A DNA stretch of 64,000 nucleotides from JABDQA01 sp963824415 (GTDB taxonomy: Bacteria > Desulfobacterota > Desulfobulbia > Desulfobulbales > Desulfocapsaceae): positions 1 to 64,000 of the forward strand of contig CAWGPM010000003.1 in NCBI GenBank assembly GCA_963824415.1. Direction: 5' to 3'. The notes under the pieces are model-generated. The model was not told the origin of the DNA. It saw nothing but the letters and a program-made list of their open reading frames with translations, and searched no databases. Shown piece after piece: positions 53,928-62,454 of the stretch (position 1 is the first letter of the stretch; every line of letters starts with the position of its first letter). A program made the position numbers and the translations under genes.

Positions 53928-55022
53928 TTATCGATTGCCCGTTTCCAGATATTGCTGAAAGTCTTTAGCAGACATGCCTTCTAAGCCAAGGTTTTTCAGG
54001 GTCCTTCCCGTAGTGAAAAAGTCTTCTTCAAGAAGGTATTCACCAAGTTTTGCCACCAACTCCATCCTGGGTGTCGGAACCCCGATCAACCTGCCCAGTT
54101 CGATCATGGGCACCAGACCCGTCGGAATATCTTCCGTAATATATCGGGTCTTCAGACTTTTCTGACCGGCAATTCCATCGTATGCCGGGTTGCTTCGCAC
54201 CGCCTCGGTCAGCGTCGGCTTATCCACACCGTAAGCAATTCGGTACCAATCCAGAATCGATAACATATCGATCCCGTAGGCCTGGGCCAGAGCAAGGCGC
54301 TCGAGATCAAGTTTCTCAACAAAGGCGCCTATGCTCGGTGTAATTCCGTCATAATAGTATGACCACTCATGTTTCGATTCGATGAGTGAGGTGTTAAGCA
54401 GAGACGGGCCCGGGTGAACGATAGCATTTGCATTGCCAAGGCTTGGCTGAAGTACGTTCTTGCCGGCAATGACCTGCGGAAAGGCCTCCTGAAATATCCC
54501 TACCACTTTTGCGTTTTCCTTTGCCGGTATCGAGGCCAGAACCAGATCTTGCTTAATTCCCAAAATATTAGCATGACCGGGTTTCGGGCTCCGGCAGGCA
54601 TAGATAAGCGTGTTGGTCTCAGCAAGCGTTACTTCTGCGGTGCATCCTTTTTCGTCCAGCACCTGTCTGAACTCAAGAGCTCCACAGGTAGCTCCCGGGT
54701 GGAGGATGACGATCTGGCCGTCAGCCAAGAGGGGTGCACAATTGCCTGCGATTGCCTTATGAGCTGTCGCCGGGGCAACAACCATGACCACCTCCGCACC
54801 ATCTAGTGCCTTGGCCAGATCTGTGGTGGCTAGCTCAAGCTTTCCGAACCCATCGACGGCACCTTTAACGTAGATACCTCCTTGATCAGAAATTGCGGCT
54901 ATCGTCTCTGGAAATATGTCATAGAGGCGGACTGGAAAGCCCATAAGTGAAAGATGCCCTGCCAGAGATTGGCCCCCATTGCCTCCGCCGATGATCGTCC
55001 ATCTTGTCTTATTCTTATTCAT
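53928..55022 (-). CDS. Opine (octopine/nopaline-type) dehydrogenase
   Basis: 364 residues from ATG 55022, with GAGAGGGG upstream. The Rossmann motif TIIGGGNGGQSLAGHLSLMG at the start binds NAD(P). The C-terminal NAD/NADP octopine/nopaline dehydrogenase domain (from about residue 190) includes the HPGPSLLNTSLIESKHEW segment with the catalytic His, followed by DWYRIAYG. These enzymes interconvert an opine with an amino acid and a 2-oxo acid such as pyruvate. As the first gene of a TRAP import operon it probably oxidises an imported opine. The exact opine cannot be read from sequence. Confidence 0.9.
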   Translation of the reverse strand: MNKNKTRWTIIGGGNGGQSLAGHLSLMGFPVRLYDIFPETIAAISDQGGIYVKGAVDGFGKLELATTDLAKALDGAEVVMVVAPATAHKAIAGNCAPLLADGQIVILHPGATCGALEFRQVLDEKGCTAEVTLAETNTLIYACRSPKPGHANILGIKQDLVLASIPAKENAKVVGIFQEAFPQVIAGKNVLQPSLGNANAIVHPGPSLLNTSLIESKHEWSYYYDGITPSIGAFVEKLDLERLALAQAYGIDMLSILDWYRIAYGVDKPTLTEAVRSNPAYDGIAGQKSLKTRYITEDIPTGLVPMIELGRLIGVPTPRMELVAKLGEYLLEEDFFTTGRTLKNLGLEGMSAKDFQQYLETGNR

Positions 55023-55066
55023 ATGCCCCTCTCGTGGTGGAAATTGTTTCTCACTAAGAGGCAATA

Positions 55067-55081
55067 GCAACGAATATGCCA
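55067..55081 (-). promoter_or_regulatory. Sigma-54 (-24/-12) promoter of the opine dehydrogenase operon
   Basis: On the minus strand TGGCATATTCGTTGC fits TGGCAY-N5-TTGC with the required GG-N10-GC spacing. Its -12 element lies 45 bases before the opine dehydrogenase start, leaving a leader of about 30 bases with a ribosome site. This predicts control by an AAA+ activator, and an AcoR-type one is encoded in the same locus. Confidence 0.75.
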
Positions 55082-55232
55082 AAATCAGAAAAACATATTA
55101 TAGTTCATAATATCAATAATATAAGGGATTACTTTCTGGTTTATAATTTACCGAGTATATATATGATGTATTATTTTGAAACAGAAAGGATGAACAACCC
55201 AACCTGAATATAACAGCTCAATGATAAAAGAG

Positions 55233-55257
55233 ATCATGTATCATTTTGATACATGAT
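55233..55257. promoter_or_regulatory. Upstream activator palindrome
   Basis: Perfect inverted repeat ATCATGTATC-ATTTT-GATACATGAT, core TGTATCATTTTGATACA, about 165 bases upstream of the -24/-12 promoter, the usual distance for a sigma-54 enhancer. A degenerate second copy (ATGATGTATTATTTTGAAAC) lies at about 55164-55183. The likely ligand is the AcoR-type activator encoded at 47875-49776. Confidence 0.65.
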
Positions 55258-55414
55258 TAATTGTGAGACAATAAGTGGCGGCCCTAGTCTAAAAGGATTC
55301 GGCCCGAGATAAGGTGCCTGGTCATAATGACGAGCAGTAAATAATCTCTGCCAACAGTGAAATGTTAGATTTGGTAATCGAGGATTTGGTCGAGCATGCC
55401 ATAATGTAAATGAT

Positions 55415-55454
55415 TGAGCCACTTGCAAAAAGACAATTTTTCAAGGTAGCCATT
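55415..55454. repeat. MITE-like element, copy F (40-bp deletion form)
   Basis: TGAGCCACTTGCAAAA joined directly to AGACAATTTTTCAAGGTAGCC: two outward ends of the MITE family with the whole centre lost, making an imperfect hairpin. It lies in the gap between the opine dehydrogenase promoter region and the ribokinase gene. Confidence 0.65.
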
Positions 55455-55554
55455 AAACGAACGGGTACAAATCTTCCGCTGAATATGAGATAGAATGGGA
55501 GAATATTCAAAATGAGGCTTAACTGACTGTCCACCTCAGTGGGGAAAGATCACT

Positions 55555-56427
55555 ATGCGTGTATATAATTTTGGTTCGCTGAATATCGACAGAGTTTACT
55601 CAACTGATCATTTCGTCCGGCCTGGTGAAACACTTAGCTGCACCAAGTACTCGGAATTTGCCGGCGGCAAAGGTCTTAATCAGTCTGTTGCGTTGGCACG
55701 GGCAGGAGTTGCTGTATGCCATATCGGCAAAATAGGTAAAGACGGCATTTTTCTTAAAGATCTTCTTGCCGGTGACGGAGTAGATGTAACGAACATCTTT
55801 ACCACAGATGAACCAACCGGCCATGCCGTCATACAGGTTGACAGCAGTGCTGAAAACGCCATCCTCCTGTTTGGCGGTGCAAATCAGTCAATAACACAAG
55901 ACGAGATAGAGCGTGGTCTGAAAGGATCTTCGAAGGGAGATTGGCTCCTGCTCCAAAATGAGATTAATCGTCTTGACGAGATAATGCGATTTGCCGCTGA
56001 TAAAGGATTGAAGGTTTTTTTCAACCCTGCCCCCATGACTTCCGAGATTCGATCTCTTCCTCTTGATATCGTCAACTGGCTTATCGTTAATGAATTAGAA
56101 GGAGAAATGATCACCGGCCAGCAGTCTGCTGAGAAAATCCTTGAAACAGCAATTGCCAGATTTCCAGACATGTCGATTCTCCTCACTCTCGGCAGCAAAG
56201 GTGTTCACTTTGCCGACAAGGCTCAACGCCTCTTTATACCGGCAGAGCAGGTTACTCCCATTGATACTACGGGAGCTGGCGACACATTTATTGGTTACTT
56301 CATCGCAGAGATATCCACCGGAAGCTCAGTGAAACAAGCGATGCTGACTGCAAACAGAGCAGCGGCATTTTGTGTTGCAAGACCTGGCGCTGCAACTTCA
56401 ATCCCATATAGAAATGAACTGGTGTAG
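55555..56427 (+). CDS. Ribokinase / PfkB-family sugar kinase
   Basis: 290 residues of the PfkB family closest to ribokinase. It has FGSLNIDRVYSTDHFVRPGE with an N-terminal substrate Asp, EFAGGKGLNQSVALARAG as signature 1, and TPIDTTGAGDTFIGYFIAEI as signature 2 with the catalytic Asp. It phosphorylates ribose or a similar sugar with ATP. No ribose transporter is adjacent. A KDG-kinase role for the distant uronate locus is possible but less likely from the sequence. Confidence 0.88.
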   Translation: MRVYNFGSLNIDRVYSTDHFVRPGETLSCTKYSEFAGGKGLNQSVALARAGVAVCHIGKIGKDGIFLKDLLAGDGVDVTNIFTTDEPTGHAVIQVDSSAENAILLFGGANQSITQDEIERGLKGSSKGDWLLLQNEINRLDEIMRFAADKGLKVFFNPAPMTSEIRSLPLDIVNWLIVNELEGEMITGQQSAEKILETAIARFPDMSILLTLGSKGVHFADKAQRLFIPAEQVTPIDTTGAGDTFIGYFIAEISTGSSVKQAMLTANRAAAFCVARPGAATSIPYRNELV

Positions 56428-56658
56428 CAGCAACGATAACAACCCAGATGGCTTGGGAGGTAGGATTCGCACCGGTGGCATCCTTCTTCCAAAAGAGCAG
56501 TGTTAATCTGGCAGACATAGAGATAAATAAAGCAAACAGCATATGAGCAATTGATATTTCAGATATTTAACCAGGCACGATGACAGATTATATTGGAACA
56601 ATCTCATATTCTGTGCCAGGTCGATTCTGATTTTTTTTCAAATTTTGCTTGTCTTGGC

Positions 56659-57090
56659 TCAGGTCGCCGGTCGGTCGCTCTGTTTAGCCTTGAGCCGGGC
56701 ATCGAACTTCTCCCGGTCGATGATAAAACGCTCATGGGTGCCCTGGCAAATCAGGTCGACCCCGTCGTGCGCTTCCACCGAGAAGACAAGCCGCCTGCCG
56801 TCCACTTCGCGCAGCTCGATGCTGCTGGTTATCTCGAAGCCAGCCGGTGTCGCCGCCAGGTGCTTGATTTCAATGCTGGTACCGACGCTCTGCTGGCTTG
56901 GCCAGTCGATATGCGGGTTGATTGCCTTGATGCAGGTCCATTCCAGCAAACCGACCAGAAAACCGGTGGCAAAAACATTGGGCATGATCTGCAGTTCTGG
57001 GGCTTCGGGATAGAGGGCGGGAACCAGTTTCGATTCTGAAACCACAAAGGTGTGCGAGTAGGTGAGTCCTGGCTGCAATAGTGTACTCAT
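56659..57090 (-). CDS. Hotdog-fold thioesterase (FlK-like)
   Basis: 143 residues with the single hotdog domain of the fluoroacetyl-CoA-thioesterase-like family: MPNVFATGFLVGLLEWTCIK is the central helix with a candidate catalytic Glu, and GTSIEIKHLAATPAGFEITS the following strands. It hydrolyses a small acyl-CoA; in anaerobes members often clear unwanted CoA esters. Single gene; codon use is GC-rich, like the genes to its right. Confidence 0.87.
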   Translation of the reverse strand: MSTLLQPGLTYSHTFVVSESKLVPALYPEAPELQIMPNVFATGFLVGLLEWTCIKAINPHIDWPSQQSVGTSIEIKHLAATPAGFEITSSIELREVDGRRLVFSVEAHDGVDLICQGTHERFIIDREKFDARLKAKQSDRPAT

Positions 57091-57336
57091 GGCAACTCCA
57101 TTCTTGGTAAGATGACTGAAGCTGGAATCGACCGTTTCGGCTCCAGCCGGCCTTATCGGGGTATCACCTCAGATTGATTTTGGCGTAGTTTTACCCAAAA
57201 ATGGTGTGGTGACCAATTATTTCTGCAAAATTGTGGCGGGATTGGTATTTTCTCTGGGGCGATCAGTGAGATGGTGCAAAAACAGATACGCTGAGATGCG
57301 AATAAGAATTCACGGCCTCCTTTTAAAGGATTTAAA

Positions 57337-57963
57337 ATGGATATAGGAGTATGGCTCGCGTTTGTGCTTGCCTCGAGTCTGATTCTGATTATGCCGGGAC
57401 CGACTATTATTCTGGTGGTCAGCCAGGCCATGGTGCACGGAAAGAAATCGGTCATTCCGCTTGCTGCCGGTGTTGTCGGCGGGGATTTTACCGCGCTGGG
57501 GCTGTCTTTGCTCGGGGTGGGTACCCTGCTGAACACATCTGCTGCACTTTTCGGCCTGTGCAAGTGGCTTGGTGCGCTCTACCTGTTGTATCTTGGCATT
57601 CGGCTCTGGTTTTCCAAAGAGCAGACTCGGCAGATTGGTGCCGGCGAAGGGCATGGCAGCCGACCTTCGCTATTTAGAAGTTCATTTGTGGTTACTGCGC
57701 TGAACCCGAAAAGCATCAGTTTTTTTGTGGCCTTCCTGCCCCAGTTCGTCGATCCCGGCCGGCAGACGTTTTCTCAGTTGCTGATTTTGGGAACGACGTT
57801 TCTGGTGCTGGCCGCAGTTAATGCGCTGCTCTACGGGTTTTTTGCCGGGCACCTGAGTCACTGGCTGAACCGGGTCGGAGTTCGCAGATGGCTGGCCCGC
57901 TGCGGCGGAACCGCATTGATTGCTGCGGGAGTGGTCACCGCGACGGTAAAGCGCGGAGTATAA
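57337..57963 (+). CDS. LysE/RhtB-family amino acid exporter
   Basis: 208 residues and about six spans. LILIMPGPTIILVVSQAMVH near the N terminus contains the family proline-glycine-proline motif, and TALNPKSISFFVAFLPQFVD is the second conserved block. It exports homoserine, threonine or related amino acids. AAAGGATTT precedes the start. It begins a plus-strand run with the methyltransferase and surE genes. Confidence 0.93.
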   Translation: MDIGVWLAFVLASSLILIMPGPTIILVVSQAMVHGKKSVIPLAAGVVGGDFTALGLSLLGVGTLLNTSAALFGLCKWLGALYLLYLGIRLWFSKEQTRQIGAGEGHGSRPSLFRSSFVVTALNPKSISFFVAFLPQFVDPGRQTFSQLLILGTTFLVLAAVNALLYGFFAGHLSHWLNRVGVRRWLARCGGTALIAAGVVTATVKRGV

Positions 57964-57993
57964 CGGCAAAGTGTTTGCACCAAAGCGCACGGG

Positions 57994-58806
57994 ATGAGGA
58001 ACATGGGCACCTATAGCTGGGACAGCAAAGACTATGCAAAGCACTCAAGGGCTCAGCAGAAGTGGGCTCGGGAGTTGATTGACAAACTCAAGCTCAATGG
58101 TGATGAAGCGCTGCTCGATATCGGCAGCGGCGATGGCAAGGTCACTGCCGAGATCGCCGGCCTGCTGCCCCGCGGCCGGGTGGTTGGGGTCGACAGTGCC
58201 CTGTCCATGGTGCAACTGGCCCGGAGCCGATATTCCCGGGCTACCCATCCCAATCTGTCTTTCGAGCTGATGGATGCTGCAGAGCTCAACTTTAAAGAAC
58301 GCTTCGATCTGGTTTTTTCCAATGCAGCGCTGCACTGGCTCAAAGATCATGGCCCGGTGCTCGATGGCATTTACGCTTTTCTCAGACCGGGCGGCAGGAT
58401 TCTGTTGCAGATGGGCGGGGAGGGCAATGCTCGTCTTGTTGTCGAAACGATCGAGACCCTGATTGATCAGACAGGTTGGCATGGTTATTTTGAGGATTTC
58501 TCATTTCCGTATGGATTTTTTGGCGTTGCAGCCTACCGGGCACTGTTGAGAGGGAGCAGTTTTACGGTGGACAGAGTGGAGTGCATAAGCAAGGATATGG
58601 AACACGACGGGGTGGAAGGTCTCAAAGGCTGGCTCCGCACCACCTGGCTGCCCTATACCGAGCGGCTGCCGGCGCAGAAAAGAGATGCGTTCATTGATTC
58701 GGTTGTCCAACACTATCTGCAGAAGGTTCCGCTTGACGCAGCGGGAAAGGCCCATGTGGCCATGGTGAGGCTCGAGGTCGAGGCCCGCAAACCGGAGCAA
58801 GCCTGA
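57994..58806 (+). CDS. SAM-dependent methyltransferase (trans-aconitate methyltransferase-like)
   Basis: 270 residues; class I SAM motif LLDIGSGDGKVTAEIAGLL (about residue 40), VVGVDSALSMVQLAR, and FDLVFSNAALHWLKDH (about 105), the pattern of the Tam-like group. The C-terminal part with SFPYGFFGVAAYRALLRGSS also fits. An internal ATG at 58003 has GAGG close by and is an alternative start. Substrate not known; many members methylate small carboxylic acids. Confidence 0.88.
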   Translation: MRNMGTYSWDSKDYAKHSRAQQKWARELIDKLKLNGDEALLDIGSGDGKVTAEIAGLLPRGRVVGVDSALSMVQLARSRYSRATHPNLSFELMDAAELNFKERFDLVFSNAALHWLKDHGPVLDGIYAFLRPGGRILLQMGGEGNARLVVETIETLIDQTGWHGYFEDFSFPYGFFGVAAYRALLRGSSFTVDRVECISKDMEHDGVEGLKGWLRTTWLPYTERLPAQKRDAFIDSVVQHYLQKVPLDAAGKAHVAMVRLEVEARKPEQA

Positions 58807-58864
58807 ATGACAGGCTCTGCAGAGCAATGAATTATATCAGCAGTGGAAAGAGATCGAACACATC

Positions 58865-59665
58865 ATGGCACCACTGATCGCAATAACCAACGATGACGGC
58901 ATCGATTCGCCGGGGCTTCTGGCTGCGGCCGAGGCGGCCCAAGCTCTGGGCAGGGTGGTGATAATCGCGCCCACTTATCAGCAGACCGGCATGGGGCGCA
59001 GTCTGACCGGAGACAGCCGGGCCCAACTGCAGCCCAGAGATATACGACTCAATGGCTCGTCTCTTGAGGCCTATCACTGTGCCTGCTCTCCAGCCCTGGT
59101 GGTGCGTTTTGCGATGCAGACCCTGTTCAGCACTGAAAAACCTGATCTACTTATTTCGGGAATCAATTACGGGGAAAATCTGGGCAATAGCGTGACCTGC
59201 TCCGGTACCGTCGGCGCCGCACTGGAGGCCTGCAACTACGGGATCAAATCGATTGCGATCTCCAAGCAGACCGAGGTGGATTCGCATAATCTATACACCA
59301 GACAGGATTGGGGTGCCTCATCATATTTTCTGTCAATGTTTGGTTCACTGATGCTCGAGACAGATCTGCCGCCCGATGTCGAGGCGCTGAAAATAGATGT
59401 GCCCGATGATGCCACCACCGATACTCAGTGGAAAATCACCAGGCTGGCCCGGACCTTTTATTATTCCAAAGTAATCACTGAGCCGACAGCCCAGAGCCGG
59501 GTCTGCGATGCGAAAACGCAGATTGTCGTGGACCGGGAAAGTCTCGATCCTGAGTCCGATATCCATGCGCTGGCCATCGACAGGGTTGTTTCGGTGACCC
59601 CGCTCAGCCTCGATCTGACCTCGCGGGTACCATTGTCAGAAGTACAGCGCAGTTTGACGAGGTAA
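58865..59665 (+). CDS. surE: 5'/3'-nucleotidase SurE
   Basis: 266-residue SurE phosphatase. ITNDDGIDSPGLLAAAEAAQ holds the metal-binding Asp pair, PTYQQTGMGRSLTG the usual loop, and SGINYGENLGNSVTCSGTVG the active-site block with metal-binding Asn. It dephosphorylates nucleoside monophosphates and some other phosphoesters. Encoded between a methyltransferase and a PLP dehydratase on the same strand. Confidence 0.94.
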   Translation: MAPLIAITNDDGIDSPGLLAAAEAAQALGRVVIIAPTYQQTGMGRSLTGDSRAQLQPRDIRLNGSSLEAYHCACSPALVVRFAMQTLFSTEKPDLLISGINYGENLGNSVTCSGTVGAALEACNYGIKSIAISKQTEVDSHNLYTRQDWGASSYFLSMFGSLMLETDLPPDVEALKIDVPDDATTDTQWKITRLARTFYYSKVITEPTAQSRVCDAKTQIVVDRESLDPESDIHALAIDRVVSVTPLSLDLTSRVPLSEVQRSLTR

Positions 59666-59732
59666 CGATGTCAACCGGCTCAACCATAGAAGGCGGTACC
59701 AGGTCAATTCGGCTCCGAGGGATAGAAAACCA

Positions 59733-60674
59733 GTGAATCTGCCGGATCTGCACAGCAACAGCCCGCTGCTTGAATCACTCCCCTTGTCGAACTGCGCTGG
59801 ATCTCCGGTCTGGCTGAAGCTCGAGGCGCTCCAGCCCTCCGGTTCATTCAAGCTGCGCGGCATCGGGCGGGCCTGTCAATATTATGTGAACCAGGGCGCC
59901 CGCGGACTCGTCAGTTCTTCGGGCGGCAACGCTGGCATCGCCGTGGCTTATGCGGGCAGGAAGCTTTCGGTCCCGGTTACGGTGGTGGTCCCGCAATCGA
60001 CCACCAGGCGGGCCATGGAGGCCATCAGAGCTGAAGGCGCGGAGCTTGTGGTTTTCGGGGAAAGCTGGCAGGAGGCGCACCAGCGTGCCCGGGAAATTGG
60101 TGGAACCGACCGGGTGCTGATCCATCCATTCGATGACCCGCTGATCTGGGATGGCCATGCGACGATGATCGATGAAATTGCCACGGCCGGGCTCAGACCC
60201 GATATCGTGGTGCTGTCGGTGGGCGGCGGCGGGCTGCTCTGCGGCGTGATCGAGGGGTTGCACAGAAACAACCTGGGCCAGGTACCGGTGCTTGCGGTCG
60301 AAACCGCAGGGGCCGCCTCACTGGCCGCCTCACTGCAGGCCGGAAAACACATCGAAATCGACCATATCAGCAGTATCGCCACCTCGCTCGGTGCGAAAAA
60401 AGTGGCACAGCGCGCCTTTGAATACTGCTCGAACCACCCGGTTGTCAGCCACGTGGTATCCGATGGCGAGGCACTCGACGCCTGTCTGCAGTTTGCTGGT
60501 GATCATCGTCTGCTGGTGGAGCCGGCCTGCGGCGCCTCGCTTGCTGCGGTATACCAAAAGGCGCCGCACCTGGTGGGAAAGAAAAATATTTTGCTGATAG
60601 TCTGCGGCGGTGCTGGGGTGAGTATCGCTCAACTGCACCAGTGGCAGGAAGGTCTTGCAGAACAAGGTAAATAA
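59733..60674 (+). CDS. Serine/threonine dehydratase-like PLP enzyme
   Basis: 313 residues, fold-type II PLP enzyme. The Schiff-base lysine is in LQPSGSFKLRGIGR (about residue 39), the cofactor ring is held by SSGGNAGIAVAYA, the phosphate by SVGGGGLLCGV, and a C-terminal CGGAGVS loop follows. It removes ammonia from L-serine or L-threonine. It lacks an ACT regulatory domain, as in catabolic or animal-type serine dehydratases. The start is GTG 59733 with GAGGGA upstream; no ATG is well placed. Confidence 0.9.
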   Translation: MNLPDLHSNSPLLESLPLSNCAGSPVWLKLEALQPSGSFKLRGIGRACQYYVNQGARGLVSSSGGNAGIAVAYAGRKLSVPVTVVVPQSTTRRAMEAIRAEGAELVVFGESWQEAHQRAREIGGTDRVLIHPFDDPLIWDGHATMIDEIATAGLRPDIVVLSVGGGGLLCGVIEGLHRNNLGQVPVLAVETAGAASLAASLQAGKHIEIDHISSIATSLGAKKVAQRAFEYCSNHPVVSHVVSDGEALDACLQFAGDHRLLVEPACGASLAAVYQKAPHLVGKKNILLIVCGGAGVSIAQLHQWQEGLAEQGK

Positions 60675-60697
60675 CCTGGTAATAATGGAGTGAGCAC

Positions 60698-61375
60698 ATG
60701 AAAAACGATCCCGCAAATTGCGCCCGTTGTTCCTTTAAGGTATCCGATCGCCTTTGCCGGACAGAGCAGGGCAAATCGCCTGATTTCTGCCCGACCGCGA
60801 ATCTGGAGGAACTCGCCCGGCAGAGCCTGGAGACGTATAAAAAAGATGCGCAGCTATACGAATTTGCCCGGCAGGCTTCGATCCAGGAGGGCACCGGCTA
60901 TGCCGATAAGGAGCGGGGCTACGAGCATGTACGGCCCGCCAAAACCCGGATCGAGGAAATTATCGATTTTGCCGGGCGGATGAGCTATCGGCGGATCGGC
61001 ATGGCCTTCTGCATCGGTCTGAGAAACGAGGCAAAGGCGGTCGAAAAACTGATCTCAGCCCGTGATTTCGAGGTGGTTTCGGCGGTCTGCAAGGTGGGCA
61101 GAAACCCCAAGCAGGTGATCGGCGTCGAGTTCGATGAACAGATCGATCCGAGCACTGAAGAGTCCATGTGCAACCCGGTTCTGCAGGCCATGATTCTGAA
61201 CCATGAACGGACCGACTTCAATATCCTGCTCGGTCTCTGTGTCGGCCATGATTCGATGTTTTTCAAGTATTCCGAGGCGCCCTGCACGGTGCTGGCGGTC
61301 AAGGACCGGGTGCTCGGGCACAATCCGCTAGCCGCAATTTATAACGTCGACAGCTATTACCGCAGCCTGAAATAG
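60698..61375 (+). CDS. DUF1847 metal-binding protein
   Basis: 225 residues. The N-terminal cysteines (NCARCSFKVSDRLC, then FCPT) form a zinc-ribbon-like or Fe-S site. RIEEIIDFAGRMSYRRIGMAFCIGL and ILLGLCVGHDSMFFKYSEAP, HNPLAAIY are the DUF1847 blocks, with further conserved Cys and His. The family is common in anaerobes and thought to bind metal; the activity is unknown. It starts 23 bases after the dehydratase stop, so the two are probably cotranscribed. Confidence 0.9.
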   Translation: MKNDPANCARCSFKVSDRLCRTEQGKSPDFCPTANLEELARQSLETYKKDAQLYEFARQASIQEGTGYADKERGYEHVRPAKTRIEEIIDFAGRMSYRRIGMAFCIGLRNEAKAVEKLISARDFEVVSAVCKVGRNPKQVIGVEFDEQIDPSTEESMCNPVLQAMILNHERTDFNILLGLCVGHDSMFFKYSEAPCTVLAVKDRVLGHNPLAAIYNVDSYYRSLK

Positions 61376-61378
61376 GAC

Positions 61379-61448
61379 CTCTTGGCTAGCAGGCCGTTTC
61401 AACTCGTGAACTTCAGGCTGGCCATCCCAACTCGTGAACTTCAGGCTA
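61379..61448. repeat. REP-like element, second copy, with a 20-bp direct repeat
   Basis: GGCTAGCAGGCCGTTTCAACTC matches the right arm of the element at 38560-38660. Here CAACTCGTGAACTTCAGGCT occurs twice, at 61400-61419 and 61428-61447. It sits between convergent genes, overlapping the stop of the SGNH gene by a few bases, and could serve both as terminator. Confidence 0.6.
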
Positions 61449-62255
61449 ATCCGTTAAGGCCCTGGCAATCTGCTGCTCGATAAGCGCGGCAATTTTCCTG
61501 AACCCGTCGGGCGTCGGATGTATTTCGTTGCGCCAGTGATTCTTCTTCAACGTCCCCTGGGTATGGGCGATGAAAAGTCTGCCCGGGTATTGGTCCTGGA
61601 CCCGCTGCAGCCGTCGGCCAAAGCGCTGCAGCATGAATCGGATCACTTCCTGCTGTTCCTCTTCATCGACAAAGTTTTTCCGGTGCAGATAGGGATACAT
61701 CCAGGACTCACCGATCGGGAATATGTCGAACAACTCATAACCCTGGGGCGACGGGGTGCAGAAATCGTAATTGTGGGAGATTACCTTGACCTCTCTATTG
61801 ACTGAATAGAGGTTGATGCGCTCCATCAGTTCGATATACACTGACTCGATCTGATCGAGTTTGTTGTCCAGCCGGTTCATCTCGATGCAGTCCTGCCAGT
61901 CCGCTGCGCTGCTGCGGTCTTTGAGAAAATAGTCGAAATCGTATTTACCGACGATGTCGTTGCCGCCGCCTGAAAACAGCACCAGATCAAACTCGGTGGA
62001 GCTGAGCCGCTTGGTAAAGCCGTACTTCTGCTCGCCGCTCATCATCGTCACCGCTTCGTCACCGATGCTGGCCGTGGAATAGATCACATAGGAATTCTGC
62101 TCGGCCAGCACCTGGATGATATTGGAGGACTCGCCCAGGGCGATAAAGCGCCGGGGGTAGGCAAACCATGAATCACCTTCTGCCAGGATTCTGATACTTT
62201 TCGGATAGGCTTTTACCAATCGTTCGTAGCCCCGTGAATCGGTGGTGTACGGCAT
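61446..62255 (-). CDS. SGNH/GDSL-type hydrolase-like protein
   Basis: 269 residues with SGNH blocks in order: ILAEGDSWFAYP (catalytic Ser region), LVLFSGGGNDIVGKYDFDYF (oxyanion Asn), and HWRNEIHPTPDGF (catalytic Asp-His pair replaced by N-x-I-H, His kept). These are esterases or acyl hydrolases. There is no signal peptide, so it appears cytoplasmic. Single gene, convergent with DUF1847. Substrate not known. Confidence 0.85.
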   Translation of the reverse strand: MPYTTDSRGYERLVKAYPKSIRILAEGDSWFAYPRRFIALGESSNIIQVLAEQNSYVIYSTASIGDEAVTMMSGEQKYGFTKRLSSTEFDLVLFSGGGNDIVGKYDFDYFLKDRSSAADWQDCIEMNRLDNKLDQIESVYIELMERINLYSVNREVKVISHNYDFCTPSPQGYELFDIFPIGESWMYPYLHRKNFVDEEEQQEVIRFMLQRFGRRLQRVQDQYPGRLFIAHTQGTLKKNHWRNEIHPTPDGFRKIAALIEQQIARALTD

Positions 62256-62454
62256 CGTTTCCTCCTTGTGGCTGATCTTGTACAGGAAATTAAAAATAAT
62301 GTTATTTCAATATATTGATACTTTTTCCAGCAGGTTCTTTGATGACTTGATCCTGTTGTTTTTGACCTTATCATATCAGAAGATCAACGCTGCTCGGGAG
62401 GAGCAATAGCTGCTGCCGGAGCATTTTTTTCAATCCATACCACAGGAGAGAGCT

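Noticed and set aside
55233..55257. Reading the TGTATCA palindrome as a rho-independent terminator of the minus-strand or plus-strand transcripts
   Set aside because: It is AT-rich, lies upstream of the operon promoter and has no gene end beside it; an activator site fits better.
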